DNA of 5,886 nucleotides from Candidatus Woesearchaeota archaeon (GTDB lineage Archaea; Nanoarchaeota; Nanoarchaeia; Woesearchaeales; GW2011-AR4): the NCBI GenBank assembly GCA_023259315.1, contig JAHFQL010000078.1, forward strand, positions 1-5,886, written 5' to 3'. The notes beneath the pieces are model-generated. The model saw only the letters and a list, made by a program, of their open reading frames with translations, searched no databases and was not told where the DNA came from. This document shows, piece by piece, positions 1 through 5,379 of this stretch; within the stretch, counting starts at the first letter, position 1, and each line of letters starts with the position of its first letter. The position numbers and the translations under genes were made by a program.

Positions 1-9
1 ATTTTTGAT

Positions 10-34
10 GAAACTTTTTTCGCAAAAAAGTTTC
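10..34. repeat. Perfect palindrome with 11-bp arms, 3-nt loop
   Basis: The arms GAAACTTTTTT (10-20) and AAAAAAGTTTC (24-34) are exact reverse complements around a CGC loop. The element lies 26 bases beyond the glpX stop. Read on the minus strand it is a stem-loop with six U residues in the 5' arm but no U tract after the stem, so it is not a classical intrinsic terminator. A 3' end-protecting or terminating structure for glpX mRNA, or a dispersed palindromic element, are both possible. The repeat is seen directly; its role is inferred. Confidence 0.6.
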
Positions 35-41
35 TCGGAGT

Positions 42-59
42 CAACTGACGAAACGGTTG
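42..59 (-). terminator. Small stem-loop just after glpX stop
   Basis: CAACTG (42-47) can pair with CGGTTG (54-59), giving six base pairs (one G-U) around a six-base loop, directly after the glpX stop codon at 60-62. Together with the palindrome at 10-34 it forms a two-hairpin 3' region on the minus strand. Archaeal termination depends mainly on U tracts. The closest candidate here is the six-T run (minus strand) at 24-29, so the terminator call is tentative. Confidence 0.3.
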
Positions 60-1016
60 TTAATAATCAGGGAAATGCTCGAATTTGTGCCTTGCCTCGA
101 TAAACCTTATTGTCTTTGTTTTTGCGCGCATCACAATTGAATGCGTTTTTGCGCCGTCGCTCAGGAAACTTACTCCTTTGAGTATTGTTCCGTCTGTAAC
201 GCCAGTTGCTGCAAACATTGCTTCATTGCTGCGCACAAGGTCATCCATAGTCAATTTTTTATTCAAATCATGAATGCCCATTTTTTTTGCCCTTGCTTTT
301 TCTTCCTCATTCCTGAATTTAAGCCTGCCTTGTATTTCGCCGCCAAGGCATTTCAATGCAACAGCTGCAATTACCCCTTCCGGAGCTCCGCCAATTCCCA
401 TTAAAATATCCACGCCAGAATCTTCAATTGCAGGCGCTAAAGCTCCTGCTATGTCACCATCTCTTATCAGCCTTATTCTGGAGCCGCATTTTCTTACCTT
501 TTCAATAATTTCCTTATGCCTGTCCCTGTCCAAAATTATTACAGTGACTTCGTCAATTGGCTTGTCAAGTTTTTTAGCAACAGCGTGCAAATTTTCTTCA
601 ACAGAAGCATCAAGGTCAACAGCGCCAACGCATTTTGGGCCGACTGCAATCTTGTCCATGTAAGTGTCTGGCGCATTAAGCAAGCAGCCAGCAGGAGCTG
701 CTGCAAAAACAGACATTGCATTTGGATCGCCTCTTGCTGTTATAGTTGTTCCTTCCAAAGGATCGACTGCAATGTCAAGCTTCATATTTCTGCCAGAACC
801 AACTTTCTCGCCAATGAAAAGCATGGGAGCTTCATCTCTCTCGCCTTCGCCAATAACAATTGTGCCATCCATATCAATTACGCTGAATGCTTTTCTCATT
901 GCTTCAACAGCTGCCTGGTCTGCTGCCTTCTCATTGCCTTTCCCCATCCAAAAGGCCGAGTTTATTGCAGCAGCCTCTGTTGCCCTTACAAAATCCAGCG
1001 CTAAATTTCTGTCCAT
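60..1016 (-). CDS. glpX: Class II fructose-1,6-bisphosphatase GlpX
   Basis: Cytosolic metal-dependent phosphatase that hydrolyses fructose-1,6-bisphosphate to fructose-6-phosphate, the committed step of gluconeogenesis. From the ATG at 1014-1016 the protein has 318 residues, close to the usual GlpX length. The metal-binding residues are visible: D33, E57 (in GEGERDEAP), D85 and E88 (in VDPLEGTT) and E213 (in GGAPEG). As far as I recall these numbers coincide with E. coli GlpX, which supports this start over the TTG one codon earlier (1017-1019). A G5 run (1021-1025) lies four bases before the ATG. The TATA box at 1045-1054 predicts transcription starting at about 1024, so the leader is only a few bases. 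The gene is transcribed divergently from the nucleotidyltransferase gene. Most archaea use the bifunctional FBP aldolase/phosphatase or other phosphatase types, so a bacterial-type GlpX may reflect transfer. The family call is very secure. Confidence 0.96.
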   Translation of the reverse strand: MDRNLALDFVRATEAAAINSAFWMGKGNEKAADQAAVEAMRKAFSVIDMDGTIVIGEGERDEAPMLFIGEKVGSGRNMKLDIAVDPLEGTTITARGDPNAMSVFAAAPAGCLLNAPDTYMDKIAVGPKCVGAVDLDASVEENLHAVAKKLDKPIDEVTVIILDRDRHKEIIEKVRKCGSRIRLIRDGDIAGALAPAIEDSGVDILMGIGGAPEGVIAAVALKCLGGEIQGRLKFRNEEEKARAKKMGIHDLNKKLTMDDLVRSNEAMFAATGVTDGTILKGVSFLSDGAKTHSIVMRAKTKTIRFIEARHKFEHFPDY

Positions 1017-1044
1017 CAAACCCCCAATAGATGTTTTTGCACCT

Positions 1045-1054
1045 TATATTTAAA
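1045..1054 (-). promoter_or_regulatory. TATA box of glpX
   Basis: TTTAAATATA on the minus strand, preceded by purine-rich GAAAAG (1055-1060) in the BRE position. Its centre is about 34 bp upstream of the glpX ATG. Archaeal initiation about 25 bp downstream would fall near 1024, leaving a leader of roughly eight bases. Confidence 0.55.
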
Positions 1055-1062
1055 CTTTTCTG

Positions 1063-1082
1063 TTCATCATACTTCATCATAC
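1063..1082. repeat. Perfect tandem repeat of 10 bp, candidate operator
   Basis: TTCATCATAC occurs twice without a gap, at 1063-1072 and 1073-1082, between the divergent TATA boxes at 1045-1054 (glpX) and 1096-1105 (nucleotidyltransferase). The ten-base period places both copies on nearly the same face of the helix, which suits cooperative binding by a dimeric regulator. The gene to the right encodes a ribbon-helix-helix domain, a fold that commonly binds adjacent short repeats, so autoregulation is a plausible inference. A second, weaker repeat (ACGAAA at 1081-1086 and 1088-1093) follows directly. Confidence 0.5.
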
Positions 1083-1095
1083 GAAAAACGAAACC

Positions 1096-1105
1096 TTTAT
1101 AAATA
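1096..1105 (+). promoter_or_regulatory. TATA box of the RHH-nucleotidyltransferase gene
   Basis: TTTATAAATA, preceded by CGAAACC as a possible BRE. Initiation 25-27 bp after its centre would fall at about 1126, giving a leader of about 17 bases that contains the GGTG motifs used by the gene's start. Confidence 0.65.
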
Positions 1106-1126
1106 ACCTCAAAATTAACAAAATCT

Positions 1127-1171
1127 ATGGTGGGTGGGGTTAATGAAGGAGCGCATTACTATAACTCTTGA
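1127..1171 (+). other. Possible 14-codon overlapping upstream ORF
   Basis: An ATG at 1127-1129 lies where the TATA box at 1096-1105 predicts the transcript to begin. It opens a 14-codon frame (ending in HYYNS, stop TGA 1169-1171) that overlaps the start of the nucleotidyltransferase gene in another frame. If the mRNA begins at this A, leaderless initiation here would compete with the Shine-Dalgarno-led start at 1143. The reading frame is certain; its use is speculative. Confidence 0.2.
1129..1139 (+). promoter_or_regulatory. Strong G-rich Shine-Dalgarno region
   Basis: GGTGGGTGGGG contains two GGTG cores (1129-1132 and 1133-1136). The second ends six bases before the ATG at 1143, a good archaeal Shine-Dalgarno spacing. 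This decides the start at 1143 over the in-frame GTG at 1134, which lies inside the motif. It is the only clear ribosome binding site in the window. Confidence 0.65.
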
Positions 1172-2003
1172 CAAATATTTAATAGACCAGATAGACAAAA
1201 GAATTGATGGAATTGACATCAAGAACAGGTCACAGGAGATAGAATTCTTGCTTGCCGAATCACTTGGCACTAACATTCCAAGCAAAGCAGTCCTTCTGGT
1301 TGGCGGGCGAGGGACAAGATTGAAACCATTGACAGACACAATTCCAAAAGCGCTTCTTAAAGTTCATGACAAGACAATAATTGAGCATCTGTTTGATTTG
1401 CTCAGGAAATATGGAATAAGGGATGTTGTTTTATGCACGGGCTACTTGAAAGATAAGATAAAAGATTATTTTGGTGATGGAAGCAAGATCGGAGTTAACA
1501 TAACATATGTTGAAGAAAATTCGCCTTTAGGAACAGCCGGACCTTTAAGATTGGCAAGAAAATATCTTAAGGACAGCTTTATTGTATCAAATGGGGATGA
1601 GCTGAAAAATATTAATATTCCGAGAATGTTCAGGCTGCACAAAAGAAAAAATGCATTGGCAACAATTGCCCTGACAACTGTTGACGACCCTTCACATTAC
1701 GGAGTTGCAAGGCTGGATGGCTCAAGGATTGTTGAATTTGTGGAAAAGCCAGTCAAAGCGCCGTCAAACTTGATTAATGCAGGCTTTTATATTCTTGAGC
1801 CAGAGGTTATTGACATGATTCCTGACGGGTTTTCAATGCTTGAAAAAGATGTTTTTCCAAAGCTTGCGCAATTAGGAAGATTAAGGGGCTTTCCATTTGC
1901 AGGGCAGTGGTTTGATATTGGCAACATTGAAAGATATAAAATAGCACAAAAGAAATGGGAAGGGATAACTCCTTTTGAAGAAGACGAGATGGATTTGGGT
2001 TAA
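1143..2003 (+). CDS. Sugar-phosphate nucleotidyltransferase with N-terminal RHH domain
   Basis: Two-domain protein of 286 residues. Residues 2-42 fit a CopG-type ribbon-helix-helix fold: beta strand RITITL, helix DKYLIDQIDKRI, then NRS and a second helix QEIEFLLAESLG. A linker of about five residues leads to a complete nucleotidyltransferase domain starting at K48. Its NTP-binding signature GGRGTRLKPLT (54-64) is followed by PK (68-69), NGDE (150-153) with the metal-binding D152, NAGFYIL, and WFDIGNIERY (256-265). The enzyme transfers a nucleotidyl group from an NTP to a sugar-1-phosphate, releasing pyrophosphate. A GDP-mannose pyrophosphorylase role is suggested by the nearby phosphomannomutase but not proven; glucose-1-phosphate is an alternative. 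The chain ends in an acidic tail (FEEDEMD). The RHH domain suggests dimerisation and DNA binding, perhaps at the tandem repeat in its own promoter. Its stop codon overlaps the stop of the convergent gene. Confidence 0.93.
   Translation: MKERITITLDKYLIDQIDKRIDGIDIKNRSQEIEFLLAESLGTNIPSKAVLLVGGRGTRLKPLTDTIPKALLKVHDKTIIEHLFDLLRKYGIRDVVLCTGYLKDKIKDYFGDGSKIGVNITYVEENSPLGTAGPLRLARKYLKDSFIVSNGDELKNINIPRMFRLHKRKNALATIALTTVDDPSHYGVARLDGSRIVEFVEKPVKAPSNLINAGFYILEPEVIDMIPDGFSMLEKDVFPKLAQLGRLRGFPFAGQWFDIGNIERYKIAQKKWEGITPFEEDEMDLG
2000..2003. other. Overlapping stop codons of convergent genes
   Basis: The palindrome TTAA supplies TAA to the nucleotidyltransferase (2001-2003) and TAA to the serine hydrolase read on the other strand (2000-2002). 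There is no intergenic space for a terminator, so the two mRNAs should have complementary 3' ends. Confidence 0.9.
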
Positions 2004-2992
2004 TTGTGATGTTGAACTAATCTAGTTGTTGCTTCTATATACTCAGGAACTACTTTAAAAATATTTCTTAAGGATTGCGGCACATTCTTTCCTTGCAAGA
2101 CTTTAACATCCGCATTTCCTTGCGCAGCGCCAATAATAATGTAAACCTGTTCTTGCCCATTAATGTGAAATACGGCAACGCCGCCATCAATTTTTACCCT
2201 TTCTGTTGTCCCGGTTTTATTGTAAACAACCCTAACATATTTAGGAAGTTCGCTATCACTTTCAATAATTCGTAATGGTTTTTTATGATATTCATCAGGC
2301 TTGCGCCATTTCAATAATCTTTTAAGCTCGCCAGAGCATGGAAATTCATTTTTCCAAAGTGCCAGCCAAAATCTGGCATAATCTTCTGCTGAAATCTTGT
2401 CTGAATAAGCGCTGCCATTTTCAGGAATATAATCGACAATCGAAGTGCTGCGAAAAATATGCCCGTATTTTTCATGAAGCACTCTATTGACAGCTGATGG
2501 ACCACCAATCCTTTTGGTTACACGATTAGCTGCCCTGATGCTTTCTTGCCAATCTCTGCCAATTGTTTGAAGACTCAATTCCAAGTCCCTTTTGATTTCA
2601 GATGGATTATGAGTACACATTTGAGGACTAGTTTGGTCAAAATAAACCATAGCACCCAAAGCCTTTGACGTGCTCGCAGCATCTATCTGTGCAGAAGCAT
2701 TAATCCTTACCAATTCAGCATCGTTATTTACATCATAAATCAAAATAGATATGTCATCTTGTGGTGAAATATTTCCTGCTGCCACTTCCTTCCCAATCTT
2801 ATCTTTTATTAATCCCTCTAGGCCTTTTTCAATAGCCAATGGTGAAGGTGCATTTCTTACATCTGTTTTATTAGGATGGCGTCTTTGGGCATTTTGCTGT
2901 CCGTCAGCACTACCTGTATAACCTAATAATATTGAATCCCCCAAAGCTGTTGCTAAAACAATTTTTAGAAAATCTCTTCGTGAAACTTCCAT
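2000..2992 (-). CDS. Tat-exported class A beta-lactamase-fold serine hydrolase
   Basis: Protein of 330 residues from the ATG at 2990-2992. The N-terminus has an exact twin-arginine motif SRRDFLK (4-10) followed by a short hydrophobic stretch (11-26), so it should be exported folded by Tat. No lipobox cysteine is seen. The nucleophile motif S107-T-S-K110 sits in the context DAASTSK typical of class A enzymes. Residues 149-164, ending AANRVTKRIGG, align with the region after the SDN loop, but the SDN motif itself is not intact (ESIR instead of SDNT). IPENG (189-193) lies where the omega loop is expected. K259-T-G-T-T is the KTG motif. Function could be beta-lactam hydrolysis, a peptidase/esterase-like activity, or a non-enzymatic role; the family fits best as generic serine hydrolase. 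A longer frame opening at 3103 is rejected because the TATA box at 3018-3025 lies inside it. The gene is convergent with the nucleotidyltransferase and divergent from the phosphomannomutase. Confidence 0.88.
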   Translation of the reverse strand: MEVSRRDFLKIVLATALGDSILLGYTGSADGQQNAQRRHPNKTDVRNAPSPLAIEKGLEGLIKDKIGKEVAAGNISPQDDISILIYDVNNDAELVRINASAQIDAASTSKALGAMVYFDQTSPQMCTHNPSEIKRDLELSLQTIGRDWQESIRAANRVTKRIGGPSAVNRVLHEKYGHIFRSTSIVDYIPENGSAYSDKISAEDYARFWLALWKNEFPCSGELKRLLKWRKPDEYHKKPLRIIESDSELPKYVRVVYNKTGTTERVKIDGGVAVFHINGQEQVYIIIGAAQGNADVKVLQGKNVPQSLRNIFKVVPEYIEATTRLVQHHN

Positions 2993-3041
2993 TTTTTGCA
3001 AACCTTGAAACTTCAAACATATAAACTTTTCTTTTTGCAAA
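2993..3041. repeat. Paired TTTTTGCAAA direct repeats around the hydrolase TATA box
   Basis: Identical ten-base copies lie at 2993-3002 (at the expected transcription start, touching the start codon) and 3032-3041 (upstream of the TATA box), 39 bp apart start to start. Each contains the self-complementary octamer TTTGCAAA. Between them TTGAA-AC-TTCAA (3005-3016) is a further small dyad, and TGAAACTTC occurs at 2981-2989 and again at 3006-3014. The arrangement could be a repressor site pair, though the region is AT-rich and chance is possible. Confidence 0.35.
3018..3025 (-). promoter_or_regulatory. TATA box of the serine hydrolase gene
   Basis: TTTATATG on the minus strand after the purine-rich GAAAAG (3026-3031). 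Its centre is 30 bp upstream of the ATG at 2992, which predicts a nearly leaderless mRNA and fixes the start codon in front of the Tat signal. Confidence 0.5.
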
Positions 3042-3056
3042 GGAATAGAAAAATAA

Positions 3057-3066
3057 TTAAATAAAG
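3057..3066 (+). promoter_or_regulatory. TATA box of the phosphomannomutase gene
   Basis: TTAAATAAAG has its centre about 23 bp upstream of the ATG at 3084, and an overlapping AT-rich alternative, AAAATAATTA, lies a few bases earlier. The bases just before the ATG (AAAATTTTTT) contain no Shine-Dalgarno sequence. Both points suggest a leaderless transcript beginning at or next to the start codon. Confidence 0.45.
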
Positions 3067-3083
3067 ATGAATTAAAATTTTTT

Positions 3084-4439
3084 ATGCTGTCAGAAATCTT
3101 CAAAGCCTATGATGTCAGGGGAATTTACGGGAAAAATTTAAGTGAGGACATCGCCTATAAAATTGGAAGGGCTTTTGTCTATTTTCTCAATAGCAAAGAC
3201 ATGATTGTCGGCACTGACATGAGGATATCCTCTCCAAAGCTGAGCAAGGCTTTTATGAAAGGGGTTACAGAGCAAGGCGCTGACGCAATTTTTATAGGCC
3301 AGGTTTGCACTGACGCTGTTTACTTTGCATCTGGATTTTTGAACAAGCCAGCTGTTATGTTTACTGCTTCCCACAATCCAAGGCAATACAATGGAATAAA
3401 ATTCTGCAAGGCTGATGCGATCCCAATTAATGAGAATACCGGATTAGGAGCAATTAGATTGATAATAGAAAAAAACCAGTACGCAAAAATAAGAATAAAA
3501 AAACATGGGAAAATTGTCAACAAAAATATTTTGAAGGATTACTTCAAGCACGTCAAAAAATTCATTGATGTCAAAAAATTAAAAAAACTAAAAATCGCGG
3601 TTGATGCAGGCAATGGCATGGCTGGAAAGATTGTCCCATTAGTTTACAAGAGTCTGCCGGTAAAGATTGTTCCGCTTTATTTCAAGCTTGACGGCAATTT
3701 TCCAAATCATCCGGCAGACCCGTCAAAATATGAAAATTTAGTTGAGCTGCAAAAAACCGTAAAGGAAAAAAAATGTGATTTTGGAATTGGTTTCGATGGG
3801 GATGCTGACAGGATTTTTTTTATTGATGAAAATGGGCGAATAATAAACAGCTCCTCGATTTCAGCCCTGATAATAAAGAATATTTCAATAAAATCTAAAA
3901 ATAAAAAACAAAAAATAATTTATAATTTAGTTTGCAGCCATATTGTTCCTGAGACAATAAAAAAATATAATGGAATTCCAATTATAGAAAGAGTCGGCCA
4001 TTCTTTTATCAAAGATACGATGAGAAAAACAAAAGCGCTCTTTGCATGCGAGCATTCTGCACATTATTATTACAGGGATAATTACAGAGCTGATTCTGGG
4101 ATGATAACAAGCTTAATTGTGGCAGAAATTATATCAAAGGAAAACAAAAAATTGTCAGAATTGCTGAAAGAATTTAAAAAATATTATAATATTGAAGAGA
4201 CAAATGTCGAAGTTTTGGATAAAGAAGCAAAGTTAAGGGAAATTGAGTCAATCTACAAAAAACAAAAACCAAAAAAAATATCAAAGCTTGATGGTGTAAC
4301 GATAGAATTTGATGACTGGTGGTTTAACATAAGGCCAAGCAACACAGAACCATTGTTAAGGTTAAATTTAGAGGCGGATTCTGAAAATTTGATGAGAGAG
4401 AAAAAAGAAGAAGTGGTTAATATCATGGAGAGCCATTAA
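3084..4439 (+). CDS. manB: Phosphomannomutase/phosphoglucomutase
   Basis: Alpha-D-phosphohexomutase of 451 residues, full length for the family. It interconverts hexose-6-phosphate and hexose-1-phosphate through a phosphoserine intermediate in the cytosol. Four domain signatures appear in order: TASHNP (94-99) with catalytic S96; the Mg-binding loop FDGDADR (237-243) with D238, D240 and D242; the sugar-specificity loop CEHSAHYYY (322-330); and the phosphate-binding loop RPSNTEPLLR (417-426). The start FKAYDVRGIYG is typical of PMM/PGM, and RPSNTEP favours PMM/PGM over GlmM, which usually has RPSGTEP. Mannose or glucose preference cannot be told from sequence alone. It would feed the nucleotidyltransferase encoded nearby, although the two genes are not in an operon. 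The coding sequence is visibly richer in A runs and lysine codons than glpX. It is convergent with the Nudix gene. Confidence 0.95.
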   Translation: MLSEIFKAYDVRGIYGKNLSEDIAYKIGRAFVYFLNSKDMIVGTDMRISSPKLSKAFMKGVTEQGADAIFIGQVCTDAVYFASGFLNKPAVMFTASHNPRQYNGIKFCKADAIPINENTGLGAIRLIIEKNQYAKIRIKKHGKIVNKNILKDYFKHVKKFIDVKKLKKLKIAVDAGNGMAGKIVPLVYKSLPVKIVPLYFKLDGNFPNHPADPSKYENLVELQKTVKEKKCDFGIGFDGDADRIFFIDENGRIINSSSISALIIKNISIKSKNKKQKIIYNLVCSHIVPETIKKYNGIPIIERVGHSFIKDTMRKTKALFACEHSAHYYYRDNYRADSGMITSLIVAEIISKENKKLSELLKEFKKYYNIEETNVEVLDKEAKLREIESIYKKQKPKKISKLDGVTIEFDDWWFNIRPSNTEPLLRLNLEADSENLMREKKEEVVNIMESH

Positions 4440-4455
4440 AAAATATTTTATGATT
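4440..4455. terminator. AT-rich convergent gap, possible bidirectional terminator
   Basis: Only 16 bp separate the phosphomannomutase and Nudix stop codons. They contain the perfect palindrome AAAATATTTT (4440-4449) followed by TGATTTT, giving short T runs on both strands. Archaeal RNA polymerase terminates at T-rich non-template tracts, so this may serve both genes. The runs are short and the call is weak. Confidence 0.35.
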
Positions 4456-5334
4456 TTAATTATACCTATAATTGCTGTAACTACTATTTGCGAGAATAAT
4501 GCCAGCATGTTTGACGATTGGCCCAAATCCAAATGCAAAATCACTATCTTTAGTTTTTATCATTTCACTTAAACTCAAATGTGTTTTTTTTCCCTCTAGC
4601 GTTTTGCTTGACATGTAAGCTCTTACTTCAGCTGGGTCTTTTATATACGCCAGCCATACGTGAGTAGTTGATGGAACTCCATCAATGTCCTTTTTGACTT
4701 CAGCAACTTTCCATCTTGTCTCATTAAGTGCTTTGATAATTATTTTATAAGAAACTCTGTCTTCTTCCATAATCTCTCTGCCTAAACCTTCGTTTGGTGG
4801 TTCGCCAACCCCAAGAGAACCTCCATAAAGAGATAAGGTGTTAGCGTATCTAGCAATCGGATAAGTGGATGGCTTTTTTTCAAAAGAGAAATATAATTCT
4901 CCTGTTTCAGGATGGTTAAAAGCTATGATTGCATGCACACCATCCAGGGAGTCAGGAATCTCGCGTTTCTCATACCCCGGAACAGATTTTTTTGCGGATT
5001 CTTCCTCGCCGCTTGCAGTATAGAGCGTGCGTTTTGCAAGAATTGAGCTTAATATTTCATTTGAATCAATTCCATGTTCGCTTCCAAAAGCTTCAGCATC
5101 TGCCAAAACTTTTTCCAAGCCTCCAGATATTTTTGCAGAAGGTTTTGAAGTAGTTTCTTTTGATTCTTTTTTATATTCAGCTGATTTCGAATATTTGTTA
5201 CCAATTCCAGAATACCTTCCTCTATCCGTTGGACTGTGCTCTACCTCGGCTTCTTCAACCGCTCTTTCAAGCGGCCTTTCAGGTTCAGCTTGTCCTTCTG
5301 TTTCTGCAGGTGTTTCTTCAGCTGTTTCTGCCAT
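4456..5334 (-). CDS. Nudix-domain protein with acidic disordered N-terminus
   Basis: Protein of 292 residues in two parts. Residues 1-35 are rich in E, A, T and P and look disordered; a polar K/S/E stretch (about 40-70) and a probable helix (71-101) follow. From about 130 comes a strand-rich domain (GVHAIIAF, ELYFSFEKK) with a Nudix box at 172-194: G172, five residues, E178, seven residues, R186-E187-I-M-E190-E191-D-R193-V194. The metal-binding REUxEE core is intact, but the glycine near the end of the box is arginine (R193). Nudix enzymes hydrolyse nucleoside diphosphates linked to another moiety; the substrate here cannot be predicted. No signal peptide or membrane segment is seen. The start ATG (5332-5334) has no Shine-Dalgarno and lies about 35 bp from a TATA box, so the leader is very short. 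It is divergent from rnp2. Confidence 0.8.
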   Translation of the reverse strand: MAETAEETPAETEGQAEPERPLERAVEEAEVEHSPTDRGRYSGIGNKYSKSAEYKKESKETTSKPSAKISGGLEKVLADAEAFGSEHGIDSNEILSSILAKRTLYTASGEEESAKKSVPGYEKREIPDSLDGVHAIIAFNHPETGELYFSFEKKPSTYPIARYANTLSLYGGSLGVGEPPNEGLGREIMEEDRVSYKIIIKALNETRWKVAEVKKDIDGVPSTTHVWLAYIKDPAEVRAYMSSKTLEGKKTHLSLSEMIKTKDSDFAFGFGPIVKHAGIILANSSYSNYRYN

Positions 5335-5364
5335 TTTCTATACTATCAAATAGTGGTAAAGACC

Positions 5365-5373
5365 ATTTAAAAA
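5365..5373 (-). promoter_or_regulatory. TATA box of the Nudix gene
   Basis: TTTTTAAAT on the minus strand, centred about 35 bp upstream of the ATG at 5334. Initiation near 5343 would leave a leader of about nine bases without a ribosome binding site. Confidence 0.45.
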
Positions 5374-5379
5374 CTTATT

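Noticed and set aside
3..48. C/D-box guide RNA on the plus strand (TTGATGA at 5-11, CTGA at 45-48)
   Set aside because: The interval between the boxes is too short for two guides plus internal boxes and is filled by a perfect palindrome. The C box also lacks the initial purine.
516..1004. Long open frame on the plus strand opposite glpX
   Set aside because: It is a shadow frame of a strongly conserved GlpX, with a cysteine-rich, family-less translation and no promoter or ribosome binding site.
1017..1019. TTG start for glpX one codon before the ATG
   Set aside because: The ATG at 1014-1016 keeps family numbering of the metal ligands and has the better spacing from the G run.
1062..1083. C boxes (ATGATGA, twice) on the minus strand
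   Set aside because: They arise from the 10-bp tandem repeat, and no CTGA D box follows at a suitable distance.
1134..1142. GTG start for the nucleotidyltransferase, three codons earlier
   Set aside because: It lies inside the GGTGGGG ribosome binding site, while the ATG at 1143 is correctly spaced from it.
2993..3103. N-terminal extension of the serine hydrolase by 37 residues
   Set aside because: It would overlap the phosphomannomutase start, run through both promoters, and put a poorly composed segment in front of an exact Tat signal that should be N-terminal.
3765..3821. A8 and T8 homopolymer runs inside the phosphomannomutase gene as possible programmed slippage or assembly error
   Set aside because: The frame is continuous through both and all family motifs are present in one frame, so there is no sign of a shift.
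5027..5353. Serine-rich open frame opposite the Nudix gene's acidic N-terminus
   Set aside because: It is the complement of repetitive GAA/GCA-type codons and has no independent signals.
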